Source: Myxococcales bacterium (GTDB taxonomy: Bacteria > Myxococcota > Polyangia > Fen-1088). Taken from it: a stretch of DNA of 8,415 bases. The translations under genes and the position numbers were made by a program. Position 1 is the stretch's first letter. Every line of letters begins with the position of its first letter. The stretch covers positions 2,161 through 10,575 of the forward strand of contig PMJE01000481.1 of NCBI GenBank assembly GCA_003157315.1, given 5' to 3'. This document shows, in pieces, positions 1-7,300 of this stretch. The notes under the pieces are model-generated. The model had not been told where the DNA came from. It saw only the letters and a program-made list of their open reading frames with translations, and searched no databases.

Positions 1-914
1 CCGGTGAGCGCGATGAACGCATCCTCGAGGGTTGGCTTCTGCAAACTCAGACGTTTTAGCTCGACAGGGAAACCGGCGAGCTTCGCCAGAAACTCCTCGC
101 CATTCGGCACCGGAAACTCCAGCCCGCGGTCGGTCGCCTGCGGATCGCAGCCGAAGCGCGCGCGCAGCTCCTGCGTGGCTTTGGCATCGTCCGCGGTGGT
201 GAGTGTCACCCGCTCTTCGCCGGCCCGGCGCATCAACTCATCAGGCGATCCTTCGGCGATCAGCTTCCCGTGATCGATGATCGCCAGACGGTCGCAGTTC
301 TCCGCCTCGTCCATGTAGTGCGTGGTCAGAAAGATGGTGAGCTGCTCACGTTCGCGCAGGTCATGCAGTCGCTCCCACAGCGCACGACGAGTTTGCGGAT
401 CGAGCCCGGTCGTGGGCTCGTCGAGGAAGAGGATGCGCGGCTGGTGCAGCAGCGCGCGCGCCACCTCGAGTCGCCGGCGCATGCCGCCTGAAAACGTTCG
501 CACGCGATGGTCGGCCTCATTGGAGAGGCCAATCCACGCAAGAGCCTCATTGATGCGCGCGCGACGCTCCGCACGCGGCACCGCGTAGATCATGCAGTGG
601 ATCTTCAGATTCTCGCGCGCAGTGAGACGGTCGTCGACGGAGGGATCCTGGAAGAGAAGACCGATGGAACGGCGAACCGACGCCGGCTCGGCGACCACGT
701 CGTGCCCGGCGACGCGCGCCCGCCCTTCGGAGGGCTGCAGCAAGGTGCACAGGATCTTGATGGTCGTCGACTTGCCGGCGCCGTTGGGGCCGAGAAAGCC
801 GAAGATCTCGCCCGACGGAACCACAAACGACAAGCCGTCAACCGCAGCCAACTCCCCGAAGTGGCGCGCCAGCCCCTCGACTTCGATGGCGGCAGCCGTA
901 GAACCGGTCGACAT
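1..914 (-). CDS. ABC-2 type (DrrA-like) export ATPase, 3' end cut by window edge
   Basis: This is the ATP-hydrolysing subunit of an ABC exporter; it would act on the cytoplasmic face of the inner membrane with a separate permease. Translating the minus strand from the ATG at 912-914 gives 304 uninterrupted codons up to the left edge. Visible motifs are Walker A GPNGAGKS (residues 42-49), Q-loop Gln89, signature SGGMR (142-146), Walker B ILFLDE (161-166), D-loop TGLD (169-172) and H-loop His199 in LTTHYMDEAE. The FSGGMRRRLE signature and the C-terminal tail after about residue 215 are typical of the daunorubicin-resistance/ABC-2 ATPases, which are usually 300-340 residues, so little is missing. 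The start lies 51 bp behind the maturase stop and has no clear Shine-Dalgarno. No terminator is visible between them, so co-transcription is possible. The permease should lie just left of the window. The substrate cannot be deduced. Confidence 0.93.
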   Translation of the reverse strand, partial: MSTGSTAAAIEVEGLARHFGELAAVDGLSFVVPSGEIFGFLGPNGAGKSTTIKILCTLLQPSEGRARVAGHDVVAEPASVRRSIGLLFQDPSVDDRLTARENLKIHCMIYAVPRAERRARINEALAWIGLSNEADHRVRTFSGGMRRRLEVARALLHQPRILFLDEPTTGLDPQTRRALWERLHDLREREQLTIFLTTHYMDEAENCDRLAIIDHGKLIAEGSPDELMRRAGEERVTLTTADDAKATQELRARFGCDPQATDRGLEFPVPNGEEFLAKLAGFPVELKRLSLQKPTLEDAFIALT

Positions 915-965
915 TGTGCCGCACGCTACTACGCTTCGAGCAAACCTCGCCAGGAATCCTCGGGG

Positions 966-2234
966 TCACGGCCGGCAGCACTTCTTGTACTTGCGCCCGC
1001 TGCCACATGGACAGGGCTGGTTCGGGCCGACCTTGACGAGCGCCTGCCCCACCCTGGAGCGCGGCACTGCGACGAAGCTTCCGAGCGGCAGCCCGGCCTG
1101 ACAGTGCCTGGCCAATCGCTCCATGACCGGCCGAGCATGCCGGAAGAACTGCTGGTACGCGAGACAGAGGTAGGACAGTCCCAACTCGCCGGTCGGGCCT
1201 CGCGTGATGCGGTCCTTGGGGCAGCCGCCGTTGCACCAGGCGAGCACGTCGCACTGACGGCACACTTGCGGCAAAGCGTCGCGTTTCCGCTGGCCGAACG
1301 TGTGCAGCGCCCGATCGTCTATCAGATCACCCAGCGGACGATCGAGAAGATTCCCGATCCGGTGATCGGGATCGACGAAATGGTCGCAGGCATAAAGATC
1401 GCCATCATGCTCGAGCACGGCCACGTCTCCGCAGGTTTCGCGGAAGATGCACAAGGCATGCGGCAGGCCCAGAGCCGGTCGCAGCGCCTCGTCAAAGAAT
1501 TGCACCACCACGCGGCCAAGATCCCGACTGATCCACTCGTCGAACACCGCGCACAGAAAATCGCCCACGGCCTCGGGCCGAGCGGTGCGCGCGCTCACAC
1601 CACCCGGTGCGCCTTCCTGTCGCTCGACCAAAGGCAAGAACTGCAGGGACTTGAGCCCGAGCTCACGGAAGAAATCGTAGACACGGGTCGGCGCCTGTAC
1701 GTTTTCGGCGTGCAGGACGCAGAGCACATCGCAACGAACACGGCGTCGCAAGAGCAGGCGAAATGCGCGCACGGCCTCGCGCTGGGTCGGCCGGCCGGCC
1801 AGGCTACGCCGGTACCTGTCGTGGAACTCGGGCGGGCCATCCAGGCTCAGCCCCACAGAGAAGCCCTCGGCGGCCAGAAAATCCGCCCAGTCCTCGTCGA
1901 GCAACACGCCGTTCGTCTGGATCCCGTTGCTGATCGAGCGTCCGGGGACCGCGTGCTTGCGCTCGAGTTCAACGATGCGGCGAAAATAGTCGAGCCCGAG
2001 GATGGTGGGCTCGCCCCCATGCCACTCGAAGTGCGTGGATCGGCCCGGCGAGGTTTGCAGGCGTTGGGCGATGTACTGCTCGAGCAAATCGTCGGCCATG
2101 CGGCGTGGCCGGTCGGCAGGGAAAAGTCTCTCCTTGGCGAGGTAGTAGCAGTATTCGCACCGCAGGTTGCAGCGCGGCCCAGCCGGCTTGGCCATGATCA
2201 GGCAATCGCGCGGAGGTGACTCTCGGGACAGCAA
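966..2234 (-). CDS. Anaerobic sulfatase-maturase-type radical SAM/SPASM enzyme with SEC-C tail
   Basis: Enzymes of this family convert a Cys or Ser in a sulfatase into the catalytic formylglycine, using S-adenosylmethionine and three iron-sulfur clusters. Residues 22-29 carry the radical SAM motif CNLRCEYC, preceded by the family's KPAG stretch, and GGEP follows at 73-76. The SPASM half holds all eight auxiliary-cluster cysteines in the spacing I recall for characterised anSMEs: C262-x5-C268-x14-C283, then C325-x2-C328-x5-C334-x3-C338 and C357. Asp284 directly after C283 matches the proposed catalytic base. Residues 407-420 (PCPCGSGRKYKKCC) form a SEC-C zinc motif, as at the SecA C-terminus. 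The 422-residue length is normal. The start is a TTG with GGAGAGG about 14 nt upstream; an internal ATG at residue 14 (2195) is possible but has no ribosome site. An in-frame stop lies a few codons upstream of the TTG. No sulfatase is in the window. A role on another peptide substrate cannot be excluded. Confidence 0.9.
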   Translation of the reverse strand: MLSRESPPRDCLIMAKPAGPRCNLRCEYCYYLAKERLFPADRPRRMADDLLEQYIAQRLQTSPGRSTHFEWHGGEPTILGLDYFRRIVELERKHAVPGRSISNGIQTNGVLLDEDWADFLAAEGFSVGLSLDGPPEFHDRYRRSLAGRPTQREAVRAFRLLLRRRVRCDVLCVLHAENVQAPTRVYDFFRELGLKSLQFLPLVERQEGAPGGVSARTARPEAVGDFLCAVFDEWISRDLGRVVVQFFDEALRPALGLPHALCIFRETCGDVAVLEHDGDLYACDHFVDPDHRIGNLLDRPLGDLIDDRALHTFGQRKRDALPQVCRQCDVLAWCNGGCPKDRITRGPTGELGLSYLCLAYQQFFRHARPVMERLARHCQAGLPLGSFVAVPRSRVGQALVKVGPNQPCPCGSGRKYKKCCRP

Positions 2235-2257
2235 AGGTCTTCTTGCGCCTCTCCGAA

Positions 2258-2282
2258 TGGCAGACTTTCAGGCACGCTGCCA
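2258..2282 (-). repeat. Short inverted repeat after the antiporter gene
   Basis: TGGCAG at 2258-2263 is repeated in inverse as CTGCCA at 2277-2282, with 13 nt between. It lies just behind the antiporter stop codon and ahead of the maturase TTG. A competing smaller hairpin (GGCA-CGC-TGCC) shares one arm. There is no T-run on either side, so I do not call a terminator. It might be a weak RNA processing or pausing structure, or chance in GC-rich DNA. Confidence 0.25.
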
Positions 2283-2285
2283 GAC

Positions 2286-3887
2286 TCACCCGCTCTCCAC
2301 TACCAGCGCGTGGTCTCGCTCGTGGGTCCGCGCGCGCGGCACGCGCAGGAAGTACAGCAACGGCAGCACCGCCAAAAAGGCTATCGCTTGCAGGAAGAAC
2401 GCCTTTTCAAACGCCAGCATCATCGACTGAACACTCACCTTTCTCTCGAGCGCCGCTAGCGCGCTGATCTGGGCTTGGCCCGGCGTAAACCCGTGCGAGA
2501 GCAGACTTGCGCGCGTCCTCTGCAGAAAAGCCGCGACCTCCGGCCGAGTGTCCGTCACGGCCAACAGCAGACCCGCGCGCGCCCCGATCGAGAACCTCGT
2601 GAGCAACATGGCGAAGATCGCCAGCCCTGCCGAGCCGCCGATCTGGCGCACGAACGAATTGAGCCCCGCGGCGTCAGCAAGCTTGTGCCGCGGGATGCTG
2701 CTCAGCGCGGCCGTGGTCAGCGCCACGAACAGGAAGGAAAACCCGACGCCCGTGACTGACATGGGTAGCAGCAGATCGACCGTCGAGGTGTCGAGCGTCA
2801 TGTGACTGAACTGTACCGAACCCACGGCAAAGAGCACGACTCCCACACCAACCATCACGGCCGGCGGAAGCCGGTTGTAAAGCCGGCCGGCAATCGGCAT
2901 GGCCACCATCATGGCAATCGCCCTGGGTACGAGAGCGATACCGGCCTGCATTGCCGACATGCCTTGCAGCTCCTGCATGAAGACCGGCAACAAGAACATG
3001 CTTCCCATCAGCATGGCGAACTGAATGCCACCGATCGCCGTGCCCGCCAGGAAGGTTTTGTCGCGAAACAGCCTCAAATCAACAGCCGGAGCGGTGGCCG
3101 TCAGTTCGCGAACGATGAACGCCGCCAGGGCGACCAGCGCCACGGCGCCCGTCATGCAGATCTCGGTCGACTCGAACCAGTCCTGGGTCTGCCCTTCCTC
3201 CAGAAAATACTGCAAGCACGCCACGCCAATGCACATCAACGTGATCCCGACCCAGTCGAGGTGGCCGCGCTGAGCCTCGGCTCGCGCCCGGTTGGCGCGG
3301 GCGATGTCCTCAGGCTCGTGTACGAACCGTGAAACCGCCATTAGAGCCAGCACGCCGATGGGCAGGTTGATGTAGAAGATCCACGGCCAACTGTAGTTGT
3401 CGGTGATCCACCCGCCCAAGGTGGGGCCAACCGCAGGGCCGACCATGATGACGACAGCGAAAAGCGCCATCGCCATTCCCTGCTCCTCCTTCGGAAAAGT
3501 CTGGCGGAGGATCGCCTGCTGCGAGGGTTGCAGTGCACCTGCTCCAAGTCCCTGCACAGCCCGAAAAATCACCAGAGTCAGGAGCGACCTGGCAAGACCG
3601 CATAGAGCCGACCCGATGATGAACAGAGCCAGGCTCGCCATGTAAATCCGCTTCTGGCCGAACAGCCCTCCCAGAAAGCCGGTAAGCGGCATGATCATCA
3701 CGGTCGTGACGATGTAGGCGGTCGAGATCCAGGTGATTTCCTGTAGTGTGGCGCCGACCGAGCCGCGGATGTGGGGCAGCGCCACATTGACGATCGACGA
3801 GTCAACCGTCCCCATCACCGCGCCAAAGCCCACGGCCGCAGCCACGACCCACTTGTTGGTGCCGGGCTGTGCGGGCTTCTGGGTCAT
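2286..3887 (-). CDS. EmrB/QacA-type MFS drug:proton antiporter (DHA2, 14 helices)
   Basis: This is the inner-membrane pump of a tripartite efflux system, exchanging protons for hydrophobic drugs or similar compounds. From the ATG at 3885-3887 it has 533 residues, normal for DHA2 proteins. Recognisable family motifs are Asp29 in VDSSIVNVALP in helix 1, the helix 2-3 loop GGLFGQKR (73-80), Arg109 in RAVQGLGAGA in helix 4, and the antiporter motif GPAVGPTLGG (150-159) in helix 5. About 14 hydrophobic segments follow in order, with a long polar loop before the last one. The frame also opens with a TTG at 3902, whose first base overlaps the stop codon of the channel gene (TTGA). I prefer the ATG because AAGG lies 8 nt before it, whereas the AGGAG before the TTG is only 1 nt away. 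Close spacing behind the adaptor and channel genes indicates one operon. Substrate unknown. Confidence 0.94.
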   Translation of the reverse strand: MTQKPAQPGTNKWVVAAAVGFGAVMGTVDSSIVNVALPHIRGSVGATLQEITWISTAYIVTTVMIMPLTGFLGGLFGQKRIYMASLALFIIGSALCGLARSLLTLVIFRAVQGLGAGALQPSQQAILRQTFPKEEQGMAMALFAVVIMVGPAVGPTLGGWITDNYSWPWIFYINLPIGVLALMAVSRFVHEPEDIARANRARAEAQRGHLDWVGITLMCIGVACLQYFLEEGQTQDWFESTEICMTGAVALVALAAFIVRELTATAPAVDLRLFRDKTFLAGTAIGGIQFAMLMGSMFLLPVFMQELQGMSAMQAGIALVPRAIAMMVAMPIAGRLYNRLPPAVMVGVGVVLFAVGSVQFSHMTLDTSTVDLLLPMSVTGVGFSFLFVALTTAALSSIPRHKLADAAGLNSFVRQIGGSAGLAIFAMLLTRFSIGARAGLLLAVTDTRPEVAAFLQRTRASLLSHGFTPGQAQISALAALERKVSVQSMMLAFEKAFFLQAIAFLAVLPLLYFLRVPRARTHERDHALVVESG

Positions 3888-3898
3888 CGGTTGAGCCT

Positions 3899-5182
3899 TC
3901 AAGCTCCTGTTGCGTGAGCGAGAAGAACGCTCGCCATCGCCCGCGCGTAGCGCGCGCGAACCAAGTTCAGCCGCACTTGGGTCAGGGCGGACTGGGCATC
4001 CAGCAGGTCCGTCACAGTGGCAGTCCCTGCACGCACCTGCACGTCGGTTACGCGGTACGCTTCCTCAGCACTGACGATGGCCTCGGTCGCAAGCGTGACC
4101 GCGCTGCTGGCCGCGTCCAGTTCGGCCGCACATCCCGCGACCTCGGTGGCTATCTTGCGTCGCAGGAGTTCCTCCTCGACTTGCACCGCATCCGCGTCGT
4201 GTCTCGCCCCCGAACCCTCGTAGTACTTCGCACCCCAATCCCAGGCCGTCCAGCTCACCCGAATACCGAGCCAGCTAGCATCCGCAGGCGCGAGTACCTC
4301 CCCACGGATGTGCTGGTACGCCCCCACCACACTCAACCCCGGAAGCAGATCCAGTCTTCGGCCTCGAGCGCGTGACCGCTCCGCCTCGGACCGCAATCTT
4401 GCCGACTGCAGGTCCAACCGGCGCTCAAATGCCTGATCGAGCAGATGTTCCAGGGGCCCCGGAGCCTCAATCTCGTGCTCGATTTCCGTCGGTTCCTCGA
4501 AATCGATCGAGGTGTCCTCAGGTCCGCGTCCCACTATCTCCATAAGCCGCGCCCGCGCGACCTGCTCGTTTGCATGCGCCTGTATCTCTTGCTGCCGCGC
4601 AGTCGCTAGCGCCACCTTCACGCGCAACAGTTCCCCACTCAGCGCAACCCCTGCACTAAGTCTCGATTGGGTCACCCGCGTCTGCTCCAGCAATTGCTCG
4701 ACCGATGTGTGCGCGGCGCTCACAATCGCCCGCGCCTCGAAGAGCGCGAGAAAGCCGAGCCGTACCGCCTCGCGCAGGTCCAGCTCAGCCGCGCGAGCCG
4801 TTTTCAAGGCAGCTTCTGCCGTATGGTCGAGCGCGGACTTCTCCGCCGTAAGAGACAGCAAGCCAAGCAGAGGCTGCTCAACTGACACGGTGAACACGTT
4901 GGTATCCACATCGCGCGCGTGAAAGGTTTCGCCCAGCAGCGTGGGATTCCACGGATCTCGATATCGCGTCTGCTCGTCCGCCAGTCCCACGCGGGGCAGT
5001 AACTGCCCACGCAACGCCCGGGCCGCGTCCCTTCGAGCATCCGAACGCGCACGCGCGGCTGACACTGATGGACTCGTGCGCATCGCCTCGTCAATCGCCT
5101 GTTGCAAGGTCAATCTGCGTGCGGGCTCAGCCACAGCAAGACTGGGAACCAAGCAGAGCAAGACAGCAACAATTGCACGCAT
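3899..5182 (-). CDS. TolC-type outer-membrane efflux channel
   Basis: This is the outer-membrane duct that would connect with the adaptor and antiporter to expel substrate from the cell. It has 427 residues from an ATG. A signal peptide covers about residues 1-18, with a likely cleavage after AVA. There is no cysteine at the cleavage site, so it is not a lipoprotein of the OprM/NodT kind. The two internal outer-membrane-factor repeats are visible at about 168-218 and 372-424; both are Ala/Leu/Arg-rich helices, and the second has RAGTATVTDLLDAQSAL, the typical family segment. The domain beginning LTLQQAIDEAMRTSP is also characteristic. The start is 3 nt behind the adaptor stop codon and has only a weak ribosome site, which suggests translational coupling. 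Its inclusion in the operon means the pump carries its own channel, unlike E. coli EmrAB, which borrows TolC. Confidence 0.93.
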   Translation of the reverse strand: MRAIVAVLLCLVPSLAVAEPARRLTLQQAIDEAMRTSPSVSAARARSDARRDAARALRGQLLPRVGLADEQTRYRDPWNPTLLGETFHARDVDTNVFTVSVEQPLLGLLSLTAEKSALDHTAEAALKTARAAELDLREAVRLGFLALFEARAIVSAAHTSVEQLLEQTRVTQSRLSAGVALSGELLRVKVALATARQQEIQAHANEQVARARLMEIVGRGPEDTSIDFEEPTEIEHEIEAPGPLEHLLDQAFERRLDLQSARLRSEAERSRARGRRLDLLPGLSVVGAYQHIRGEVLAPADASWLGIRVSWTAWDWGAKYYEGSGARHDADAVQVEEELLRRKIATEVAGCAAELDAASSAVTLATEAIVSAEEAYRVTDVQVRAGTATVTDLLDAQSALTQVRLNLVRARYARAMASVLLAHATGA

Positions 5183-5185
5183 AGC

Positions 5186-6514
5186 CTATTTGCCGTTGGT
5201 GAAGACGGTGACGTTGACGCTGAGCCCTGCGCGCAATGTGAGACCGGGTGGTAACCCACTCCAGACGATGCGGGTCGGAACACGCTGGACGACCTTCACG
5301 AAGTTTCCGGAAGCATTGTCGGGTGGCAACAGTGAGAAACGCGCACCGGTTCCGCCCGAAAGACTCTCGACCCGTCCCTCCAGTCTGTGTCGCCCGTAGG
5401 CATCGACATCCACGACTGCGCGATCACCGGGCTTCATGTTTTCTAGCTGCGTCTCCTTGAAGTTGGCAATCACGTAGGTCTGATGGGGCACCAGCATGGC
5501 AAAGGGTTGCCCCGCGGCGATGAGCTGCCCAACCCGCGCCGTGAACCTCGAAACCACGCCATCCGCAGGTGCGACGATCGTCGTGTACTCAAGCTGCTTC
5601 TTTGCGAGTTCGAGGGTCGCTTCCGCACCTTGCACTTTTCCTCGGGCGAGTTCCGCCTGCGCGTGCGCGGCGGCCATCTGGGCGTCAATCGGCGCTGATT
5701 GTGCCAACTTGCCCTCTGCCTCACCTACGCGGCTGTGCGCGACGTTATGCTGCTGCTCCGCAACTGCCAACCCCGCCTTGGCTTGCGCAACCGCCGCGTG
5801 CGCAGTGTCGTATTTTGCCTGGGCGTGGTCAAGCTGCTCCGGAGTGGCCGCATTGGCGGCACGCAGCTCTCTCGTTCGGCCAAGGTCGTCCTCCGCGCTC
5901 TTGGCTTCCGCGTTGGCGCGCTCCAACTGCGCCTTGGCTGCCTCCACCTGAGCCCGGGCACTCGCGACCGAATCCACCGAGCTGGAGACCATTGCCCGCG
6001 CACTCGTGAGCCCGCCTTTGACAGTCGCGCTGACCACATGCTCCTGGGCGAGCGCCATGTGCAATTGTGCGTTCGCGATGTCCAGCTCCGCCGCCGCCTG
6101 CGCGGTCCTGGCCCTGAACTCCACGTCGTCGAGCTTGAGAAGCAAGTCGCCCTTCTTGACCGCTTGATTGTCGGAAACTGCGCATTCGACGACCTCGCTG
6201 CCGACTTTGGCGGCGAGCTGCACGACATCAGCCTCTACCTGGGCATCATCTGTGGTCTCTTGTCCCCGCGTCACCACAAGATAGATGCCCAGGGCAAACA
6301 GCGCCGCGCCGAGAGTTCCAGCAAAGGCTAGCCAGGCTGTGCGGCCTCTCTTGCTTTTGCGGGCAGGTTTGTGCTTCACGGAACCTGCTGCGTGCATCCG
6401 CTCCGGATCAGCCTGTTCGGGATTGTGGTGAGTGGACGACGTGTCAACGGGCAATTCGAGTGGGCGGACAGAGTCCGACAGAGCGGAATCACGTGGGCGC
6501 GACGGGTGACTCAA
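5186..6514 (-). CDS. EmrA/HlyD-type periplasmic adaptor (membrane fusion protein)
   Basis: This adaptor bridges the inner-membrane antiporter and the outer-membrane channel. It has 442 residues. A polar, probably cytoplasmic, N-terminal tail (1-58) is followed by one membrane anchor (about 60-82). Next come the first half of the lipoyl/barrel-sandwich domain (88-130), a long Ala/Gln/Glu-rich coiled-coil hairpin (about 135-308) and the second lipoyl half, with IVAPADGVVSRFTARVGQ near 313-330. The beta-barrel part ends with NASGNFVKVVQRVPTRI (400-416), a hallmark of EmrA-like adaptors. The start is a TTG. It is well supported by GGAGG 7 nt upstream, better than the internal Met40 (6397), whose GGAG is only 3 nt away. 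The N-terminal tail is clearly longer than I expect for E. coli EmrA. It lies 54 bp behind the TetR gene and directly before the channel gene. Confidence 0.94.
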   Translation of the reverse strand: MSHPSRPRDSALSDSVRPLELPVDTSSTHHNPEQADPERMHAAGSVKHKPARKSKRGRTAWLAFAGTLGAALFALGIYLVVTRGQETTDDAQVEADVVQLAAKVGSEVVECAVSDNQAVKKGDLLLKLDDVEFRARTAQAAAELDIANAQLHMALAQEHVVSATVKGGLTSARAMVSSSVDSVASARAQVEAAKAQLERANAEAKSAEDDLGRTRELRAANAATPEQLDHAQAKYDTAHAAVAQAKAGLAVAEQQHNVAHSRVGEAEGKLAQSAPIDAQMAAAHAQAELARGKVQGAEATLELAKKQLEYTTIVAPADGVVSRFTARVGQLIAAGQPFAMLVPHQTYVIANFKETQLENMKPGDRAVVDVDAYGRHRLEGRVESLSGGTGARFSLLPPDNASGNFVKVVQRVPTRIVWSGLPPGLTLRAGLSVNVTVFTNGK

Positions 6515-6521
6515 CTTGCGA

Positions 6522-6526
6522 CCTCC
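6522..6526 (-). promoter_or_regulatory. Ribosome binding site deciding the TTG start of the adaptor
   Basis: On the minus strand GGAGG lies exactly 7 nt before the TTG at 6512-6514. This near-ideal Shine-Dalgarno and spacing is the main reason to accept the non-ATG start of the EmrA-like gene. Confidence 0.75.
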
Positions 6527-6535
6527 GAAGCGCGG

Positions 6536-6583
6536 GACTCCCGGGTGCCCCTGTCGCCGTCTTTGGGTTCAGCCACGGGAGTC
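6536..6583 (-). repeat. 8-bp inverted repeat spanning the tetR stop codon
   Basis: GACTCCCG (6536-6543) and CGGGAGTC (6576-6583) form perfect arms separated by 32 nt. In RNA the stem would enclose the tetR stop codon and most of the gap before the adaptor, ending about 10 nt upstream of the adaptor ribosome site. There is no U-run, so it is not a classical terminator. A role in reducing read-through, in mRNA stability or as a second protein-binding site is inference only. Confidence 0.4.
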
Positions 6584-7213
6584 ACCCCTCCCGGGCGATG
6601 TGGGCGCGTTACCGCCGATTCCATGTAGGCAGATCTGGAGAGCCAGGTCGAAGCGGTGGCGCGCCGAAGTGCGGAAGTGGTCACGCTCCGCGAGAAGGCC
6701 CGCGCCACGAATGAGGCCCCTTATCATGTAGGCAACTTCTTCAGGGTCTTTGCCATCGAGGTCCCCGGGGCTGGTCGAATTCTTCTTGATCCATCTGGTT
6801 AGCCCCTCGATGAAGGCATCCTCGCGCAGCATGGTTCCGCGACGCTTTCGCGCGATCTCGCTGCGACGATTGGACTCGAAGACGAGCCTGCGGGCCTCGC
6901 CCCACCTATCGGACAATTCTGCAAGGCGTCTGAACAGAAACTCGAGCCTCTGGGAAAAACTGAGGCCAGCGGGAGGCTCGGTATCGAATGCTTCGCGGAT
7001 CTCGTCCACGATGGAGGCGAAGAGCCCGTCGATGATCTGCTGCTTCCCCTTGAAGTAGGCATAGAGGGAGGCCGCCGTGTAGCCTGCCTCGTTTGCGATG
7101 TCGTGAACGGTGGCCCGTTCAGTGCCCAGGCGAGCGAAGACGCTCGCCGCAGCGTACAGAATATCCTTGCGCGTATGTTCGATCTCGCGCTGGCGCCGAG
7201 CCGGACGAGCCAT
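6569..7213 (-). CDS. TetR/AcrR-family transcriptional repressor
   Basis: This is a cytoplasmic DNA-binding regulator of 214 residues, a normal TetR length. The N-terminal helix-turn-helix lies at about residues 34-57: TVHDIANEAGYTAASLYAYF, followed by KGKQQ, is the classic TetR recognition segment. A helical ligand-binding and dimerisation domain fills the rest. The ATG at 7211-7213 is preceded by GGAGA at 7 nt. As the first gene of the minus-strand run it should repress itself together with the efflux genes, and perhaps the divergent hydrolase. The inducer is probably a pump substrate, as for other efflux-linked TetR proteins; this is inferred from position only. The last residues (about 205-214) are Gly/Ser/Arg-rich and look unstructured. 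Confidence 0.94.
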   Translation of the reverse strand: MARPARRQREIEHTRKDILYAAASVFARLGTERATVHDIANEAGYTAASLYAYFKGKQQIIDGLFASIVDEIREAFDTEPPAGLSFSQRLEFLFRRLAELSDRWGEARRLVFESNRRSEIARKRRGTMLREDAFIEGLTRWIKKNSTSPGDLDGKDPEEVAYMIRGLIRGAGLLAERDHFRTSARHRFDLALQICLHGIGGNAPTSPGRGDSRG

Positions 7214-7244
7214 GGGTTTGTCTCCAATCGCGAATTCCGATGCA

Positions 7245-7272
7245 TGTATACTGGAATAGTTGCTATAGTCAA
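7245..7272 (-). promoter_or_regulatory. Sigma-70-like promoter of tetR and the efflux operon
   Basis: On the minus strand TTGACT (7267-7272) serves as a -35 and TATACA (7245-7250) as a -10, with a 16-bp spacer. Transcription would begin near 7238, giving a leader of about 25 nt before the tetR ATG with GGAGA inside it. The region is markedly AT-rich against the surrounding coding DNA. Confidence 0.55.
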
Positions 7273-7274
7273 CT
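7258..7274. promoter_or_regulatory. Operator-like inverted repeat in the divergent promoter region
   Basis: AGTTG (7258-7262) and CAACT (7270-7274) are perfect arms around a 7-bp centre. The 17-bp element covers the -35 of the tetR promoter and the -10 of the hydrolase promoter. Protein bound here could therefore block both. TetR-family operators are often inverted repeats of this size in just this position. That the neighbouring TetR binds it is inference. Confidence 0.45.
7261..7269 (+). promoter_or_regulatory. Extended -10 promoter of the hydrolase gene
   Basis: TGCTATAGT combines the extended-10 TG (7261-7262) with a five-of-six match to TATAAT (7264-7269). No good -35 is seen 16-18 bp upstream, as is usual for extended -10 promoters. 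Transcription would start near 7276, about 25 nt before the ATG at 7301. Confidence 0.45.
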
Positions 7275-7300
7275 GTAAGAAGAATTCAACGGAGAACAGA

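Noticed and set aside
914..966. Possible small precursor-peptide gene between maturase and ABC ATPase (RiPP-like arrangement)
   Set aside because: The gap is only 51 bp and contains no start with a ribosome site and no usable frame. The maturase cysteine pattern also fits sulfatase maturases. A peptide gene outside the window is not excluded.
507..2219. Long open frame on the plus strand (570 codons) opposite the ABC ATPase and the maturase
   Set aside because: It is antisense to two genes with complete family motifs, has no recognisable domain and a low-complexity Arg/Ala/Gly-rich product. Such shadow frames are common in GC-rich DNA.
2235..2285. Rho-independent terminator between antiporter and maturase
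   Set aside because: The short inverted repeat there has a weak 6-bp stem with a 13-nt loop and no T-run on either strand.
2802..3332. Plus-strand open frame opposite the antiporter gene
   Set aside because: It is antisense to membrane-helix codons. The His/Gln/Arg-rich product is the usual mirror of hydrophobic coding sequence, and it has no ribosome site worth calling.
7245..7251. GTATAC palindrome as a separate operator
   Set aside because: A 6-bp palindrome is expected by chance and coincides with the -10 of the tetR promoter, which explains its AT content.
7103..7300. Upstream extension of the hydrolase frame into the tetR gene
   Set aside because: The extension would overlap tetR and both promoters. 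The ATG at 7301 has a good ribosome site, and the family fold begins there.
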